A stretch of DNA of 64,000 nucleotides from Phaeocystidibacter marisrubri (GTDB taxonomy: Bacteria; Bacteroidota; Bacteroidia; Flavobacteriales; Schleiferiaceae). The notes under the pieces were generated by a model. That model was not told the origin of the DNA and did no database searches. It saw only the letters and a list, made by a program, of their open reading frames with translations. Each line of letters begins with the position of its first letter. The stretch's first letter is position 1. Made by a program: the position numbers and the translations under genes. Below, piece by piece: positions 1 to 9,102 of this stretch. The stretch is taken from contig NZ_WBVQ01000001.1 in assembly GCF_008933165.1 (NCBI RefSeq), positions 1,364,001-1,428,000 on the forward strand, given 5' to 3'.

Positions 1-1
1 T

Positions 2-331
2 GGCTATCACGTGGGCTATAAAGAAGACCTCAAGTACAACCGAACAGGAATGATGGCGACTGCGGAAGACGTAGGTAAGTTCATCCGTGCGCTCAACAAT
101 GGAAAGGCATTTCAGGATGATGAAGAACGATCACTCTATTCATCCCTCTACCCAAAAGAACACACAGGACTTGTTCCAGGATTTCAAAGTATTGCTAAGT
201 ACATCCCTGAAATAGATGCTGTTGTGGTTCAATTCACCAGTACCACCAACTTTCATGGATACAACTGGAACTTGTCCGAGATCAGTTGGAATCGAATTGT
301 TGACATCATTGAAGACCACCATGATAACTAA
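2..331 (+). CDS. Serine hydrolase, beta-lactamase/PBP-like family, C-terminal part (5' end outside window)
   Basis: The reading frame is already open at the window edge (GYHVGYKED...), so the GTG at 11 is not the true start. About 109 residues are visible. They resemble the end of class C beta-lactamase-fold serine hydrolases (PF00144): a segment like NRTGMMATAEDVGKFIRALN, typical of the stretch before the last helix, and then GLVPGFQSIAKYIPEIDAVV, the strand region bearing the HxG-like third motif (here HTG). The catalytic SxxK and YxN motifs would lie upstream and cannot be checked. Members are usually periplasmic or secreted esterases or peptidases. The next secreted gene starts at or overlaps the stop codon, which suggests co-transcription. 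The family call is fairly safe; the substrate is unknown. Confidence 0.7.
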   Translation, partial: GYHVGYKEDLKYNRTGMMATAEDVGKFIRALNNGKAFQDDEERSLYSSLYPKEHTGLVPGFQSIAKYIPEIDAVVVQFTSTTNFHGYNWNLSEISWNRIVDIIEDHHDN

Positions 332-1007
332 CATGAATTCCTGCCATAACAACTTTACTTTACGATTTGCCACTCGCACGTTCCTATCAGTGATTGTTCT
401 TTTCATCAGTCTGAGCAGCAAAGCCCAGCAAGTAGTGAATAAGGGCGATAGCTACTATGTGCTGGATTCCTCATTGACCGTGGTTTTACAGCAAGACACA
501 GTCATCACTTTCAACAATGGAGAGGAAACTTTTTACGGAATCGTGTTACAGGAATATGTGCCAGACACCACCTTAGATTTATTTGATGAATCATGGCACT
601 TTAAAGAAGATACCTTTCTCTCCTTCTCGCCCCCATTGTGGTATGAGATGAGATTGGATTATTCCGTTCCTATTTATGATACCCTTCGAGATCCCGATGA
701 CTTAAACGTCATTCTTTTTATTGATACAATTACATACCGAAAGGTTCATTATGGGGAACGCGTTGTCTTCCATCCTCATACTGTGGATGACGAAATAAAC
801 CGAATTGAACAATTGGCACTCCAACAGAATCTCATAGTAGAATCCATTCGTTTCAATCCACTGTATTCCATTGCTGCAGAGAGACCTTATCATGAAATGG
901 AGATCAATGAGATGGTGAAAGCGCATTCCTTTGAAGTCATTTTTACTTTTGTGAAAGCGGATTACAAAATGAGATATCCAGTCCTCTTCGAAACTGAAAA
1001 CCCTTAG
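321..1007 (+). CDS. Secreted protein of unknown function
   Basis: About 228 residues. Two in-frame ATGs (321 and 333) come before a signal peptide with hydrophobic core FLSVIVLFISLSS and a SKAQQ cleavage region, so the product is exported. The longer frame that begins at 216 only reads through the end of the preceding gene and is not used. The mature part is rich in beta-type segments, has no cysteine pairs and shows no motif I recognise. Its start overlaps or abuts the stop of the serine hydrolase, and the next gene begins directly after its stop codon, so the three probably form one operon. No function can be assigned. Confidence 0.7.
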   Translation: MITNMNSCHNNFTLRFATRTFLSVIVLFISLSSKAQQVVNKGDSYYVLDSSLTVVLQQDTVITFNNGEETFYGIVLQEYVPDTTLDLFDESWHFKEDTFLSFSPPLWYEMRLDYSVPIYDTLRDPDDLNVILFIDTITYRKVHYGERVVFHPHTVDDEINRIEQLALQQNLIVESIRFNPLYSIAAERPYHEMEINEMVKAHSFEVIFTFVKADYKMRYPVLFETENP

Positions 1008-1928
1008 ATGATGAAATACGCCCTCTCTCTCGTAGTCGTTGCACTGCTCTTTGGGAAAACTTCACACGCTCTATACACCATAGAAGACAAGCTCTATTCC
1101 TGCTACAAAGATGCATTTATGGATATGGGGTTGGACATTGATTCTAGCACGACCGCATTTGAAACGGCACTAATAGAGGCTCATGTATTGATGAACAACA
1201 GTGGCGAAGCTTATCTCCGTTATTTCTCAACCCTTGCTGAAACAGGTGAGTTTCCCGAATACGAAGCCTCCGAATCGTTTATCTCGCCAAATCAATTGGC
1301 CACCCTCCATACGAGTCATGTTCGCTGTATTTATGCTTGTAAAGCGAGCGATAGTTCCACTTTCTATTCTTCCAAATTCTATGAGCTTCAGCACTCGCTT
1401 CAATCCATGGACTGGACAATGGATAGCATGGTATTCAAAATTGCCAGCAAGCATTTGAAGATTCTATCCACAAAGGATTTTGAGCATCCGTATTACAAGT
1501 TGCGCACATTGATCGCGATTTACAGAACTTCAGATATGGATAGAGGATTGTATCATCTACTTCCACGCAAGCCTAAGCGTCTCACTTCACTTCGAGAAGA
1601 TCAAATTGCCCGCCTTCGGATAGATTCGGCAGATCGCATTTCATTAAATGGAAGATACATGGAAGGGTATGCACTACAAGTTGAGTTGAAGAATTTCATT
1701 GAAGCCCATCGTCGAGATCACCAGATTCAGCTAATCGCAGATCAAAAAACAACCTACTCGGCGTATATATTACTCACTGATCTCGTTCATGAAGTCTATC
1801 TTCAATTGCGCTCAGACCTTGCCTACTCTGAATTTGAGAAGCCCATAGAAGAATGCAGTAAAGAGGAGTTGGATTTTTTGAAGGAGCAGTTGCCCATGAA
1901 TGTGCATGAAATGGATACTAAACTCTAA
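1008..1928 (+). CDS. Secreted, mostly helical protein of unknown function
   Basis: 306 residues starting at ATG 1008, immediately after the stop of the previous gene (no spacer), which points to translational coupling. The N-terminus MMKYALSLVVVALLFGKTSHA is a clear signal peptide. The rest looks alpha-helical and charged, with scattered cysteines and a C-terminal acidic helix around EECSKEELDFLKEQ. I do not recognise a domain. It ends the operon that starts with the serine hydrolase; the following 200 bp hold no gene. Confidence 0.7.
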   Translation: MMKYALSLVVVALLFGKTSHALYTIEDKLYSCYKDAFMDMGLDIDSSTTAFETALIEAHVLMNNSGEAYLRYFSTLAETGEFPEYEASESFISPNQLATLHTSHVRCIYACKASDSSTFYSSKFYELQHSLQSMDWTMDSMVFKIASKHLKILSTKDFEHPYYKLRTLIAIYRTSDMDRGLYHLLPRKPKRLTSLREDQIARLRIDSADRISLNGRYMEGYALQVELKNFIEAHRRDHQIQLIADQKTTYSAYILLTDLVHEVYLQLRSDLAYSEFEKPIEECSKEELDFLKEQLPMNVHEMDTKL

Positions 1929-2130
1929 ATTCCATAATATTCAATTGACTGAAACACTTGATGATTAAATCAAATTCATCCACTGTAATTCCCCGATTAC
2001 TAGTGAATTCAAATCGCTAAATTCGCATCTGATATAGCCATTTGTTCTCTCAACAACCAACTTGTATCCAAAACGTCCATCCACTAACATTGCGTTTGGC
2101 ATCTATCGCTAACCTCTAATTACCAAATTC
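1929..2130. other. Intergenic region, 202 bp, AT-rich
   Basis: No open frame of note, no strong hairpin with a T-run and no tRNA-like structure. It should contain the promoter of the SPFH gene at 2131, but I cannot point to a convincing -33/-7 pair. Confidence 0.5.
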
Positions 2131-3147
2131 ATGCTCGGTTTCAAGCACATTAAGTTCGACTCCATGACCTATGTACTTCACTTCGTGAACGGACAGATCA
2201 AGAAGGAAGGACGCGGACTTTCATTCTTCTATTTCGAACCTAATAGCTCCATTGTAGCCATTCCGCTTGGAAGCAATGATCTTCCTTTCATTTTTAGTGA
2301 ATCCACCAAAGATTACCAGACGGTCAATATTCAAGGGCAAATCACCTATAAGATTTCAAATCCAAAGGTTTTGGCTGATGTTCTCGACTTTACGGTGGGC
2401 GAAAATGGACTTCACAAGAAGAACGATATAGAGAAACTAAACCAGCGGATCATCAACGAAGCTCAGACGTCTACTTCTTCGTTTATTCATGAGATTAATC
2501 TAAAAGAGGCCATTCGCTCTGCCAAGCAGATAGAACAACAAATCCAATCTGGGCTCACCTCACAAGCAATTGAAAGCTTGGGGATTGAAATCCTAGGAAC
2601 GAATATTTTGGCGATTCAAGCCTCTCCTGAAATGGCCCGAGCTTTAGAGACAGAAACTCGCGAAAAACTTCAACAAGAAGCAGATCACGCCATTTACGAA
2701 AGAAGAAACTTCGCCGTTGAACAAGAGAGAAAGATTAAAGAGTCTGAGCTCAATACCGAAATCGCCGTTGAAGAGAAGCAAAAGCAAATTTCTGAGAAGC
2801 GTATGGAGTCTGAAGTTCTCAAAGCAGACAATGAACGCAAGTTGCGCGAAATGAAGATTTCTGCTGACATATCAGTGGAAAATCAGAGAAAGATGCTCAT
2901 TGAACAGCGTACAGAGAACGATAAAAAAGAAGCGGAAACTCAAGGATATGTTACGGAAACGACTCTCAAGCCATATCGAGAAATGGATTGGAAGATCTTA
3001 ACCGCTTTGACCAACAATACGGATCCAAAGTTTAATATTTCCCTGGCCTTCCGCGAAATGGCGGAAAATGCCGATAAAATAGGCAACTTGAACATTAGTC
3101 CTGAACTTCTTGATTCAATCCTCAATGAAAAGAGAAAGGGGAAATAA
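2131..3147 (+). CDS. SPFH/Band 7 domain protein with C-terminal coiled coil
   Basis: 338 residues. Residues about 5-170 match the SPFH (stomatin/prohibitin/flotillin) fold: a short strand-rich start, then the segment around YQTVNIQGQITYKISNPK that is typical of the family, then an alternating helix/strand region ending near SLGIEILGTNILAIQASPE. Residues about 175-270 are a long charged coiled coil rich in E, K and R (EQERKIKESELNTEIAVEEK). Many SPFH proteins carry an N-terminal membrane anchor; none is visible here, so the protein may bind membranes peripherally or through partners. Its stop codon overlaps the start of the NAD-kinase-like gene by one base (TAATG), a strong sign of a two-gene operon. 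The SPFH call is secure; the role is not known. Confidence 0.85.
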   Translation: MLGFKHIKFDSMTYVLHFVNGQIKKEGRGLSFFYFEPNSSIVAIPLGSNDLPFIFSESTKDYQTVNIQGQITYKISNPKVLADVLDFTVGENGLHKKNDIEKLNQRIINEAQTSTSSFIHEINLKEAIRSAKQIEQQIQSGLTSQAIESLGIEILGTNILAIQASPEMARALETETREKLQQEADHAIYERRNFAVEQERKIKESELNTEIAVEEKQKQISEKRMESEVLKADNERKLREMKISADISVENQRKMLIEQRTENDKKEAETQGYVTETTLKPYREMDWKILTALTNNTDPKFNISLAFREMAENADKIGNLNISPELLDSILNEKRKGK

Positions 3148-4064
3148 TGAGCTACGAATACGCGATAATTGTAAAGAATAAGACGCGTCTTGAATCTCTG
3201 ATTGAACGATTCAACACTGTGGCACAAGCACAATTCTATATTGAACGTCAGGGAGGAAACTTTGCTGATTACGAGCTTGAACACAAAAATTTTCATCGAG
3301 CTCTCAATGACTTACAAACCACACTTTCTTCCGAAATAAAGAACAAGACGATTGATCGATCCTTCCTTCCATCCTTCTTGTTTGCCGATTCGCACCTCAT
3401 AGTGGTGATTGGTCAGGATGGATTGGTTGCAAATACAGCCAAATACGCCAACGGATGTCCCATTATCGCTGTTAACCCAGATCGTGATCGATACGACGGA
3501 ATTCTTCTTCCTTTCAACACGAACAATGTTCTTGGTGCGGTAAGATCCGTTCTCAAAGGACAATTTTCCTCTCGAACAGTGCAGTTTGCGGAAGCCAACC
3601 TCAATGACGGTCAACGACTGCTCGCCTTCAATGATTTGTTTATTGGAAGTGCCACTCACGTTTCTGCGCGATATACCATTTCGTACAAAAGTGAACTTGA
3701 GGAACACTCCTCCAGTGGCCTCATTGTTTCTACTCAAGCGGGATGTACGGGATGGCTTTCTTCTGTTTTCAACATGGCCTTTGGGGTAGTCAATATGTTT
3801 GAAAAGAATATTCATCCCATTCTGCCCAAACTACAGAACGACGAATTGTTATTTGCGGTGAGAGAGCCTTTTAAAAGTGTGAAAACACAAGCAGGTATCG
3901 TTACCGGTTTGATTAAAGGTGAGAACAAGCTTATCATTGAATCTCTGATGCCAACCCATGGGGTGATTTTTAGCGATGGTGTGGAATCTGATTATCTCCA
4001 ATTCAACAGCGGATCAATTGCTACGATTGGTCTAGCCAAAGAGACAGCGACATTGGTGATTTAG
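3147..4064 (+). CDS. Divergent NAD-kinase-like protein
   Basis: 305 residues. NAD kinases have a GGDGT motif with the catalytic Asp, an NE motif, and a glycine-rich loop of the form DGLIVSTPTGSTAY. Here the counterparts are GQDG at residues 89-92 (Asp91 kept, second Gly replaced by Gln, Thr replaced by Leu), ND at 162-163, and SSGLIVSTQAGCTGW at 188-202. The order and spacing fit the family, and the C-terminal part (GVIFSDGVESDYLQF) matches the second domain. It is therefore a member of the NAD kinase/diacylglycerol kinase-like superfamily that departs at several active-site positions. It could phosphorylate NAD or another substrate, or only bind a nucleotide. It is translationally coupled to the SPFH gene. 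Confidence 0.72.
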   Translation: MSYEYAIIVKNKTRLESLIERFNTVAQAQFYIERQGGNFADYELEHKNFHRALNDLQTTLSSEIKNKTIDRSFLPSFLFADSHLIVVIGQDGLVANTAKYANGCPIIAVNPDRDRYDGILLPFNTNNVLGAVRSVLKGQFSSRTVQFAEANLNDGQRLLAFNDLFIGSATHVSARYTISYKSELEEHSSSGLIVSTQAGCTGWLSSVFNMAFGVVNMFEKNIHPILPKLQNDELLFAVREPFKSVKTQAGIVTGLIKGENKLIIESLMPTHGVIFSDGVESDYLQFNSGSIATIGLAKETATLVI

Positions 4065-4133
4065 ACATTAGATTGATCAAAAATGGCACTTCACAACTCC
4101 GCGCTCTTGATGACTGCTTTAGGAGATAGAAAA

Positions 4134-4805
4134 TCAAAGATGAAAAAGGAGGCCAGCACTTGCATACCAAGAATGCCCTGCTCCATCCTTCCCATAGTCG
4201 TTAAGCCCCATCAAGTAACCGGGTTCCACAAATACAGAGGCTACGGGTTTGCGATACTTCTGCAAAAAATCAACTGCAAATCTACTCCCCACCACCATAG
4301 CCAAATTACTTGAACTGGTAATTGAGCTAGAAGCTGGACTGGTTTGCCCACGCTCATCCAACTCTCCATCGAAAGCGTTTTCCGCATAGGCATAGTATCG
4401 CATAGCTAACTTCGGTGTGAAATGGAATCGACTCAAAGCTATGTCGTATCCCGCGCCAATCTGTACATCAAATGTAGTTGATGACTGAACACCTTTCAGC
4501 TCTGAAAATCCAACTGGACTCTGATAAGTTCGGCTCACATTGGTACGTCCAAAACTATATCCGAGAGAGGCCATAAATAACCATGGACTCTTTCCCTTGG
4601 AGTAATAAAAATGGGCAGATACTCGATTCAGGGAATACTCTTCATCAAAAGCATTTCCAGCATCAGAATCTTCAAAACTTAAGATTTGATTTGTGGGAAC
4701 AAACTCATATTCCGCACCCACAGCAATTCGATGATCCGCTCGTTGAGCAGTCATTGTAAAAGAAAAAATTGATAGGACGATTCCGATTAGCGTCTTGAGA
4801 TTCAT
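4134..4805 (-). CDS. Outer-membrane beta-barrel protein, unknown function
   Basis: 223 residues. The signal peptide (IGIVLSIFSFTMTAQ) is followed by alternating polar/aromatic strands such as AVGAEYEFVP, FYYSKGKSPWLFMASLGYSFG and FHFTPKLAMRYYAYA. The chain ends in a strand with terminal hydrophobic residues (WYASAGLLFHL), as small outer-membrane barrels do. It resembles the generic OMP_b-brl/PorT-like barrels of Bacteroidota. On the minus strand a TATGTTTG -7-type element lies at 4825-4832, about 20 bp before the start codon. It is followed on the same strand by no close gene, so it is probably monocistronic. Confidence 0.65.
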   Translation of the reverse strand: MNLKTLIGIVLSIFSFTMTAQRADHRIAVGAEYEFVPTNQILSFEDSDAGNAFDEEYSLNRVSAHFYYSKGKSPWLFMASLGYSFGRTNVSRTYQSPVGFSELKGVQSSTTFDVQIGAGYDIALSRFHFTPKLAMRYYAYAENAFDGELDERGQTSPASSSITSSSNLAMVVGSRFAVDFLQKYRKPVASVFVEPGYLMGLNDYGKDGAGHSWYASAGLLFHL

Positions 4806-4965
4806 AGTAGAGCGTTAGATGAAACAAACATACTTCGTTTTGGGAATCTCATCCATTCAAAAATCAATCCACTGATGGTTGTACGCATTGAAAGTTGGAT
4901 CATGCGGAGTTCTTAGTAGATCGTGCGAAGCTATACGTCAACCCTCGAGTTCCAACTCTCAACTC

Positions 4966-6102
4966 TCACCCCATCACTTCCTCAAATACTTGCAAGAATG
5001 CATCTACATCGCTCTCCACGGTATAACGTCCCATGGAAATACGGAGATTGTCGGTTGGAAGATCTGGACGAAGCGCCTCGATGACATGAGATCCGTTCTG
5101 AGCGCCCGAATTGCAGGCGCTGCCGCCACTAATCGCAATCCCCTTCATATCAAATTGGAAGAGGGTCATACTCTTTGCTCCCTTCTCCATGGGAAGACCG
5201 ATGCTAGTGACAGTATACAAGCTCTCCTCGGGAGAGTCGCTCTTTCCATTGATCAGCACATCGGGGCGAACTGCACGTATTCCCGCAATCAACTTTTGCT
5301 TCAGCATATTGAGTCGGCTTTTCTCCTCTCCCCAATCTGAAGTGACCAATTGAAAAGCGGCACCGAGTCCGGCTATTCCAATGATGTTCTCTGTACCGCT
5401 GCGCATATTGCGTTCTTGTCCACCTCCAAATATCTGAGGGTGAATTTTCACTCCCCCTCTGGCGTATAGAAACCCTGTGCCTTTGGGACCATTAAACTTG
5501 TGGGCTGAACATGTAATAAAATCAACAGGAAGAGTGGATAGGTCAAGTGGAAAATGACCGATATACTGAACCGTATCGCTGTGATACAATGCTCTGTGCT
5601 CTCTGCACAAGGTGCCAATCCGCATCATATCAAAGGTATTTCCAATCTCATTGTTCCCTTGCATGATGGAAACAAGAGTTGGAACACTGGCTGAACTCAA
5701 GTGCGACTCTAGCTCTTCGAAACTGAAATCACCTCGCTCATCTACCGCGAGCAAGATCACTTCTATACCATACTGATCACGAGCGTGTTCAATGGTATGA
5801 AGAACCGCATGATGTTCCGTTGGCAAGGAAATAATTCGCTTTACGCCTAAATCACGAACAGACGAAAGGATGGCCAAATTATCAGCTTCTGTGCCACCAC
5901 TGGTGAAGAAAACTTCACCGGGCTCACAATGGAGCTCCTTGGCAATCAACTTCCTGGATCGCTCCACTAGGATGCGCGATTGCCGACCAAAAGAATGGGT
6001 AGAGGATGGATTTCCAAAAGAATCCATCGCCTCAATCATCGCCTGTTTTACTTCTGGAGCAAGAGGTGTTGTTGCGGCATTATCGAGATAAATCTTTTGC
6101 AT
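4966..6102 (-). CDS. Cysteine desulfurase (NifS/IscS family)
   Basis: 378 residues, the usual length. The enzyme uses pyridoxal phosphate to remove sulfur from L-cysteine, leaving alanine and an enzyme persulfide used for Fe-S clusters and thiolated cofactors. Visible marks: start LDNAATTPLAPEV; THxEHHAV-type segment at 95-100; PLP lysine Lys202 in SAHKFNGPKGTGF; R-G-T-E-N segment near 235-239; and active-site Cys330 in SGGSACNSG. The start codon overlaps the stop of the upstream class V enzyme by one base (TAATG), so the two are translationally coupled. The loop around Cys330 is short, as in group II NifS/IscS proteins, and the spacing does not identify the exact sulfur acceptor. Confidence 0.93.
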   Translation of the reverse strand: MQKIYLDNAATTPLAPEVKQAMIEAMDSFGNPSSTHSFGRQSRILVERSRKLIAKELHCEPGEVFFTSGGTEADNLAILSSVRDLGVKRIISLPTEHHAVLHTIEHARDQYGIEVILLAVDERGDFSFEELESHLSSASVPTLVSIMQGNNEIGNTFDMMRIGTLCREHRALYHSDTVQYIGHFPLDLSTLPVDFITCSAHKFNGPKGTGFLYARGGVKIHPQIFGGGQERNMRSGTENIIGIAGLGAAFQLVTSDWGEEKSRLNMLKQKLIAGIRAVRPDVLINGKSDSPEESLYTVTSIGLPMEKGAKSMTLFQFDMKGIAISGGSACNSGAQNGSHVIEALRPDLPTDNLRISMGRYTVESDVDAFLQVFEEVMG

Positions 6103-7589
6103 TAGAGATTAAACCATTGGTTCACTCTATCGTTCACATCGTACTCATAAGATTTATGAACGTATTCATTATGAGCAGGATGGTATTCGTATTCCTTTGC
6201 CCATTCATCTCCTTTATCCGCTACTTCTTCAATGGCTGTGCAGATGTATTCCACATCTTGATTGGTCATGCTCGGATGAAAACTCACGCGAACCCAACCC
6301 GGACGATGACTGATGTCACCACTGAGAATTTCTTCTTTAATTGAATGACTCGTTTCCATGTCCACATTCAACAAATAATGACCATAGGTTCCTGCACAGG
6401 AGCAACCTCCACGCGTTTGAACGCCGAAGTGATCATTTAACAGTCGAACTGCGAGATTGTAATGCATGCCCTCAATCACGAGAGAAACGGCACCTAATCG
6501 CTCAATATGCTGACCTGCCAACAATTGAATACGTGGATGCTTGCCCAAGCGGTTCATTGCATATTCAATGATTTCATGCTCGCGAGTCATCATATTCTCA
6601 ATGCCCATCTGCTCCTTCAATTCCACGGCAAGAGCTGCGCGAATCGTTTGAAGGAAACCTGGAGTTCCTCCATCTTCTCGCGCTTCAATATCTTCAATAT
6701 ACAAGTGTTCACCCCATGGATTGGTGTAAGTCACTGTACCTCCACCTGGATGATCGGGCTGCTTGTTTTTGTACAAACTGTTGTGAAAAACCACAATACC
6801 AGCCGAGCCTGGACCGCCCAGGAATTTATGGGGAGAAAAGAAGATCGCATCCAACCTTGCTTCTGGATCTTCTGGATGCATATCCATCTCAACGTACGGA
6901 GCACTACAGGCAAAATCAACAAAACACCATCCATTGTGACGGTGCATCAACTTTGCGATTTCGTGATACGGAGTCTCAATCCCCGTTACGTTAGAAGCCC
7001 CTGTGATGCTCGCAATCTTCCAAGAGCGATGCGCGTAATCCTCCAGGGTCTTCTTCCACGAATCCATGCAAATCAACCCTTCATTGGTACACGGAACAAC
7101 CACTACATCAGCAATGGTTTCCAACCAAGAGACTTGGTTGCTATGGTGTTCCATGTGCGTCAAGAAAACCACAGGCTTCTCATCTTCGGTCAGTTCAATT
7201 CTGTTCATGAACTTCTCGCCTGGCTTCAAACCTAAAATGCGTTGGAATTTGAGAACGGCTCCCGTCATTCCCGTGCCCACACAAAGAAGAACATCATCCT
7301 TACTTGCGTTCACGTGATTCTTGATAATCTGACGGGCTTTGGCATACGCCAAGGTCATGGACGACCCAGTGTAGGAAGTCTCGGTATGGGTATTCGCTAC
7401 AAAAGCTCCCATCTCTCGCATCTTATCTTCAATGGGACCGTACATACGCCCACTGGCAATCCAATCCGCATAAATAAGCGGTTTTGAACCGTGTGGACCT
7501 TCAATACTCAATTCACTACCAAGAGTATTCTCACGAAATTTCGCGAAGTGTTTCTCAAGTGTAGAAGTAGTCATAGGCACAGTTTCCAT
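6102..7589 (-). CDS. Class V aminotransferase-fold PLP enzyme (cysteine desulfurase/selenocysteine lyase-like)
   Basis: 495 residues, about 100 longer than a standard desulfurase. The fold marks are clear: start IYADWIASGRMYGPIEDKM, NTHTETSYTG near 67-75, MEHHSNQVSWLE near 146-157, PLP lysine Lys255 in FFSPHKFLGGPGSAG, and a cysteine-containing loop near 395-400 (TRGGCSCAGTYGHYLL). The extra length is largely C-terminal (HRPGWVRVSFHPSMTNQDVEYI onward). The start could be ATG 7589 or ATG 7574. A TATCTTTG -7-type element lies at 7611-7618 (minus strand), about 20 bp upstream. It is coupled to the downstream cysteine desulfurase by a one-base overlap. Family is certain; the substrate (cysteine, selenocysteine, another amine) is not. 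Confidence 0.88.
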   Translation of the reverse strand: METVPMTTSTLEKHFAKFRENTLGSELSIEGPHGSKPLIYADWIASGRMYGPIEDKMREMGAFVANTHTETSYTGSSMTLAYAKARQIIKNHVNASKDDVLLCVGTGMTGAVLKFQRILGLKPGEKFMNRIELTEDEKPVVFLTHMEHHSNQVSWLETIADVVVVPCTNEGLICMDSWKKTLEDYAHRSWKIASITGASNVTGIETPYHEIAKLMHRHNGWCFVDFACSAPYVEMDMHPEDPEARLDAIFFSPHKFLGGPGSAGIVVFHNSLYKNKQPDHPGGGTVTYTNPWGEHLYIEDIEAREDGGTPGFLQTIRAALAVELKEQMGIENMMTREHEIIEYAMNRLGKHPRIQLLAGQHIERLGAVSLVIEGMHYNLAVRLLNDHFGVQTRGGCSCAGTYGHYLLNVDMETSHSIKEEILSGDISHRPGWVRVSFHPSMTNQDVEYICTAIEEVADKGDEWAKEYEYHPAHNEYVHKSYEYDVNDRVNQWFNL

Positions 7590-7641
7590 ATCTGTAGGAG
7601 ATTAAGAATACAAAGATACAAAGCTCTTGGCAGGTGGTGTC

Positions 7642-9030
7642 TTACGACGCAAAAGTCGACAACTCGTTGATGAAGCGTTGCGCCAATGCCGACGCTTCCT
7701 CCAGTGAAGGTGCTTCGGTATACACGCGGATGATCGGCTCTGTATTGGATTTTCTCAAGTGTACCCAGCTCTTTTCAAAGTTGATCTTAACGCCATCAAT
7801 GGTGCTTACGTCCTCGTTAGAGTAGCTTTCAGCGGCCTGAGCCAAGATGGCATCAACATCTAGATCTGGAGTGAGTTCAATCTTTTCCTTAGCCATGAAA
7901 TAATCAGGATAAGAAGCTCTCAATTCTGAAGTCTTCATACCTGTTTTGGCCAGATGTGTAAGGAAGAGTGCTATACCCACGAGGGAATCTCTACCATAGT
8001 GCAATTCTGGATAGATGATACCGCCATTGCCTTCGCCGCCAATGACAGCATTCACGGCTTTCATTTCAGTCACAACATTCACTTCGCCCACGGCTGAAGC
8101 GGAATACGACCCACCGTGCTTTTCGGCTATATCTCTCAACGCTCTGGAAGAACTTAGGTTGCTCACCGCCGCTCCACTTCTTCTGCCAAGAAGGTAATCT
8201 GCAACGGCTACCAAAGTGTACTCTTCACCGAACATAGATCCATCTTCACAAATAAGAGCTAGACGATCTACGTCTGGATCCACCACCAAACCCACATCAG
8301 CTTTGGTCTCTTTCACTTTGGCCATAATATCCCCCAAATGCTTCTCCAATGGCTCTGGATTGTGAGGGAAAATTCCGGTTGGCTCACAATACAATTCAAT
8401 TGTATTCTTCACCCCTAGCGCTTTCAACAAAGGAGGAATAGAGAGTCCTCCTGTACTGTTCACAGCGTCAATAGCCACGGTAAAGTTGGCCGCGGTAATC
8501 GCTTCAACATCTACATCTTCTAAAGCTAGAATCTGATTGATGTGATCGGCAATCGCATGCTCATAGGTAGTGAGGGTTCCCAATTCTTCAACAGCCGCAA
8601 AGTTCATTTCACCAGCCTCTGCAATGCGAAGAATTTCTGCGCCATCTTCTGCATTCACAAACTCTCCCTTTTCATTGAGCAGTTTGAGCGCATTCCAATT
8701 GATGGGATTGTGAGAAGCGGTTAGGATGATACCTCCATCTGCACCAAATTCTGGAACCATTACCTCAACGGTTGGAGTGGTCGATAATCCTAAATCTACC
8801 ACATCAATTCCCAACCCGAGTAAAGTGGAACTCACTAAATTGGAAACCATGGCACCGCTAGGACGAGCGTCTCTACCGATCACCACTTTTAGTCGACCTG
8901 CCCCTCTCCGGTTGCGCAACCACGTCCCATAAGCGCCTGCAAATGCAACGGCATCTAAGGGTGTGAGTGCATCACCGGGAGCTCCGCCAATTGTTCCTCT
9001 AATTCCAGAAATTGATTTGATGAGTGTCAT
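7642..9030 (-). CDS. glmM: Phosphoglucosamine mutase (alpha-D-phosphohexomutase family)
   Basis: 462 residues with all four phosphohexomutase sites: the phosphoserine loop TASHNP with Ser106, the metal-binding loop DPDVDR at 251-256, the sugar loop GGEGNGG at 331-337, and the phosphate-binding loop RKSNTEPIIR near 424-433. GlmM converts glucosamine 6-phosphate to glucosamine 1-phosphate for UDP-GlcNAc and cell wall synthesis in the cytosol. The sugar loop GEGNG differs from the GEQSGH of proteobacterial GlmM, so phosphomannomutase or phosphoglucomutase activity is an alternative; in Bacteroidota such proteins usually serve as GlmM. The gene lies 72 bp downstream of tex on the same strand. Confidence 0.82.
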   Translation of the reverse strand: MTLIKSISGIRGTIGGAPGDALTPLDAVAFAGAYGTWLRNRRGAGRLKVVIGRDARPSGAMVSNLVSSTLLGLGIDVVDLGLSTTPTVEVMVPEFGADGGIILTASHNPINWNALKLLNEKGEFVNAEDGAEILRIAEAGEMNFAAVEELGTLTTYEHAIADHINQILALEDVDVEAITAANFTVAIDAVNSTGGLSIPPLLKALGVKNTIELYCEPTGIFPHNPEPLEKHLGDIMAKVKETKADVGLVVDPDVDRLALICEDGSMFGEEYTLVAVADYLLGRRSGAAVSNLSSSRALRDIAEKHGGSYSASAVGEVNVVTEMKAVNAVIGGEGNGGIIYPELHYGRDSLVGIALFLTHLAKTGMKTSELRASYPDYFMAKEKIELTPDLDVDAILAQAAESYSNEDVSTIDGVKINFEKSWVHLRKSNTEPIIRVYTEAPSLEEASALAQRFINELSTFAS

Positions 9031-9102
9031 ATATATGCTATTAGTCTGTTTGGTTTTTGACTCTATCGACCACCAAAGGTCGCAACTAGAGCTGTATTCT
9101 CC

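Noticed and set aside
4083-5353. Plus-strand ORFs inside the barrel and desulfurase genes (4083-4313, 4879-5340, 5111-5353)
   Set aside because: Antisense to well-supported genes, no motif.
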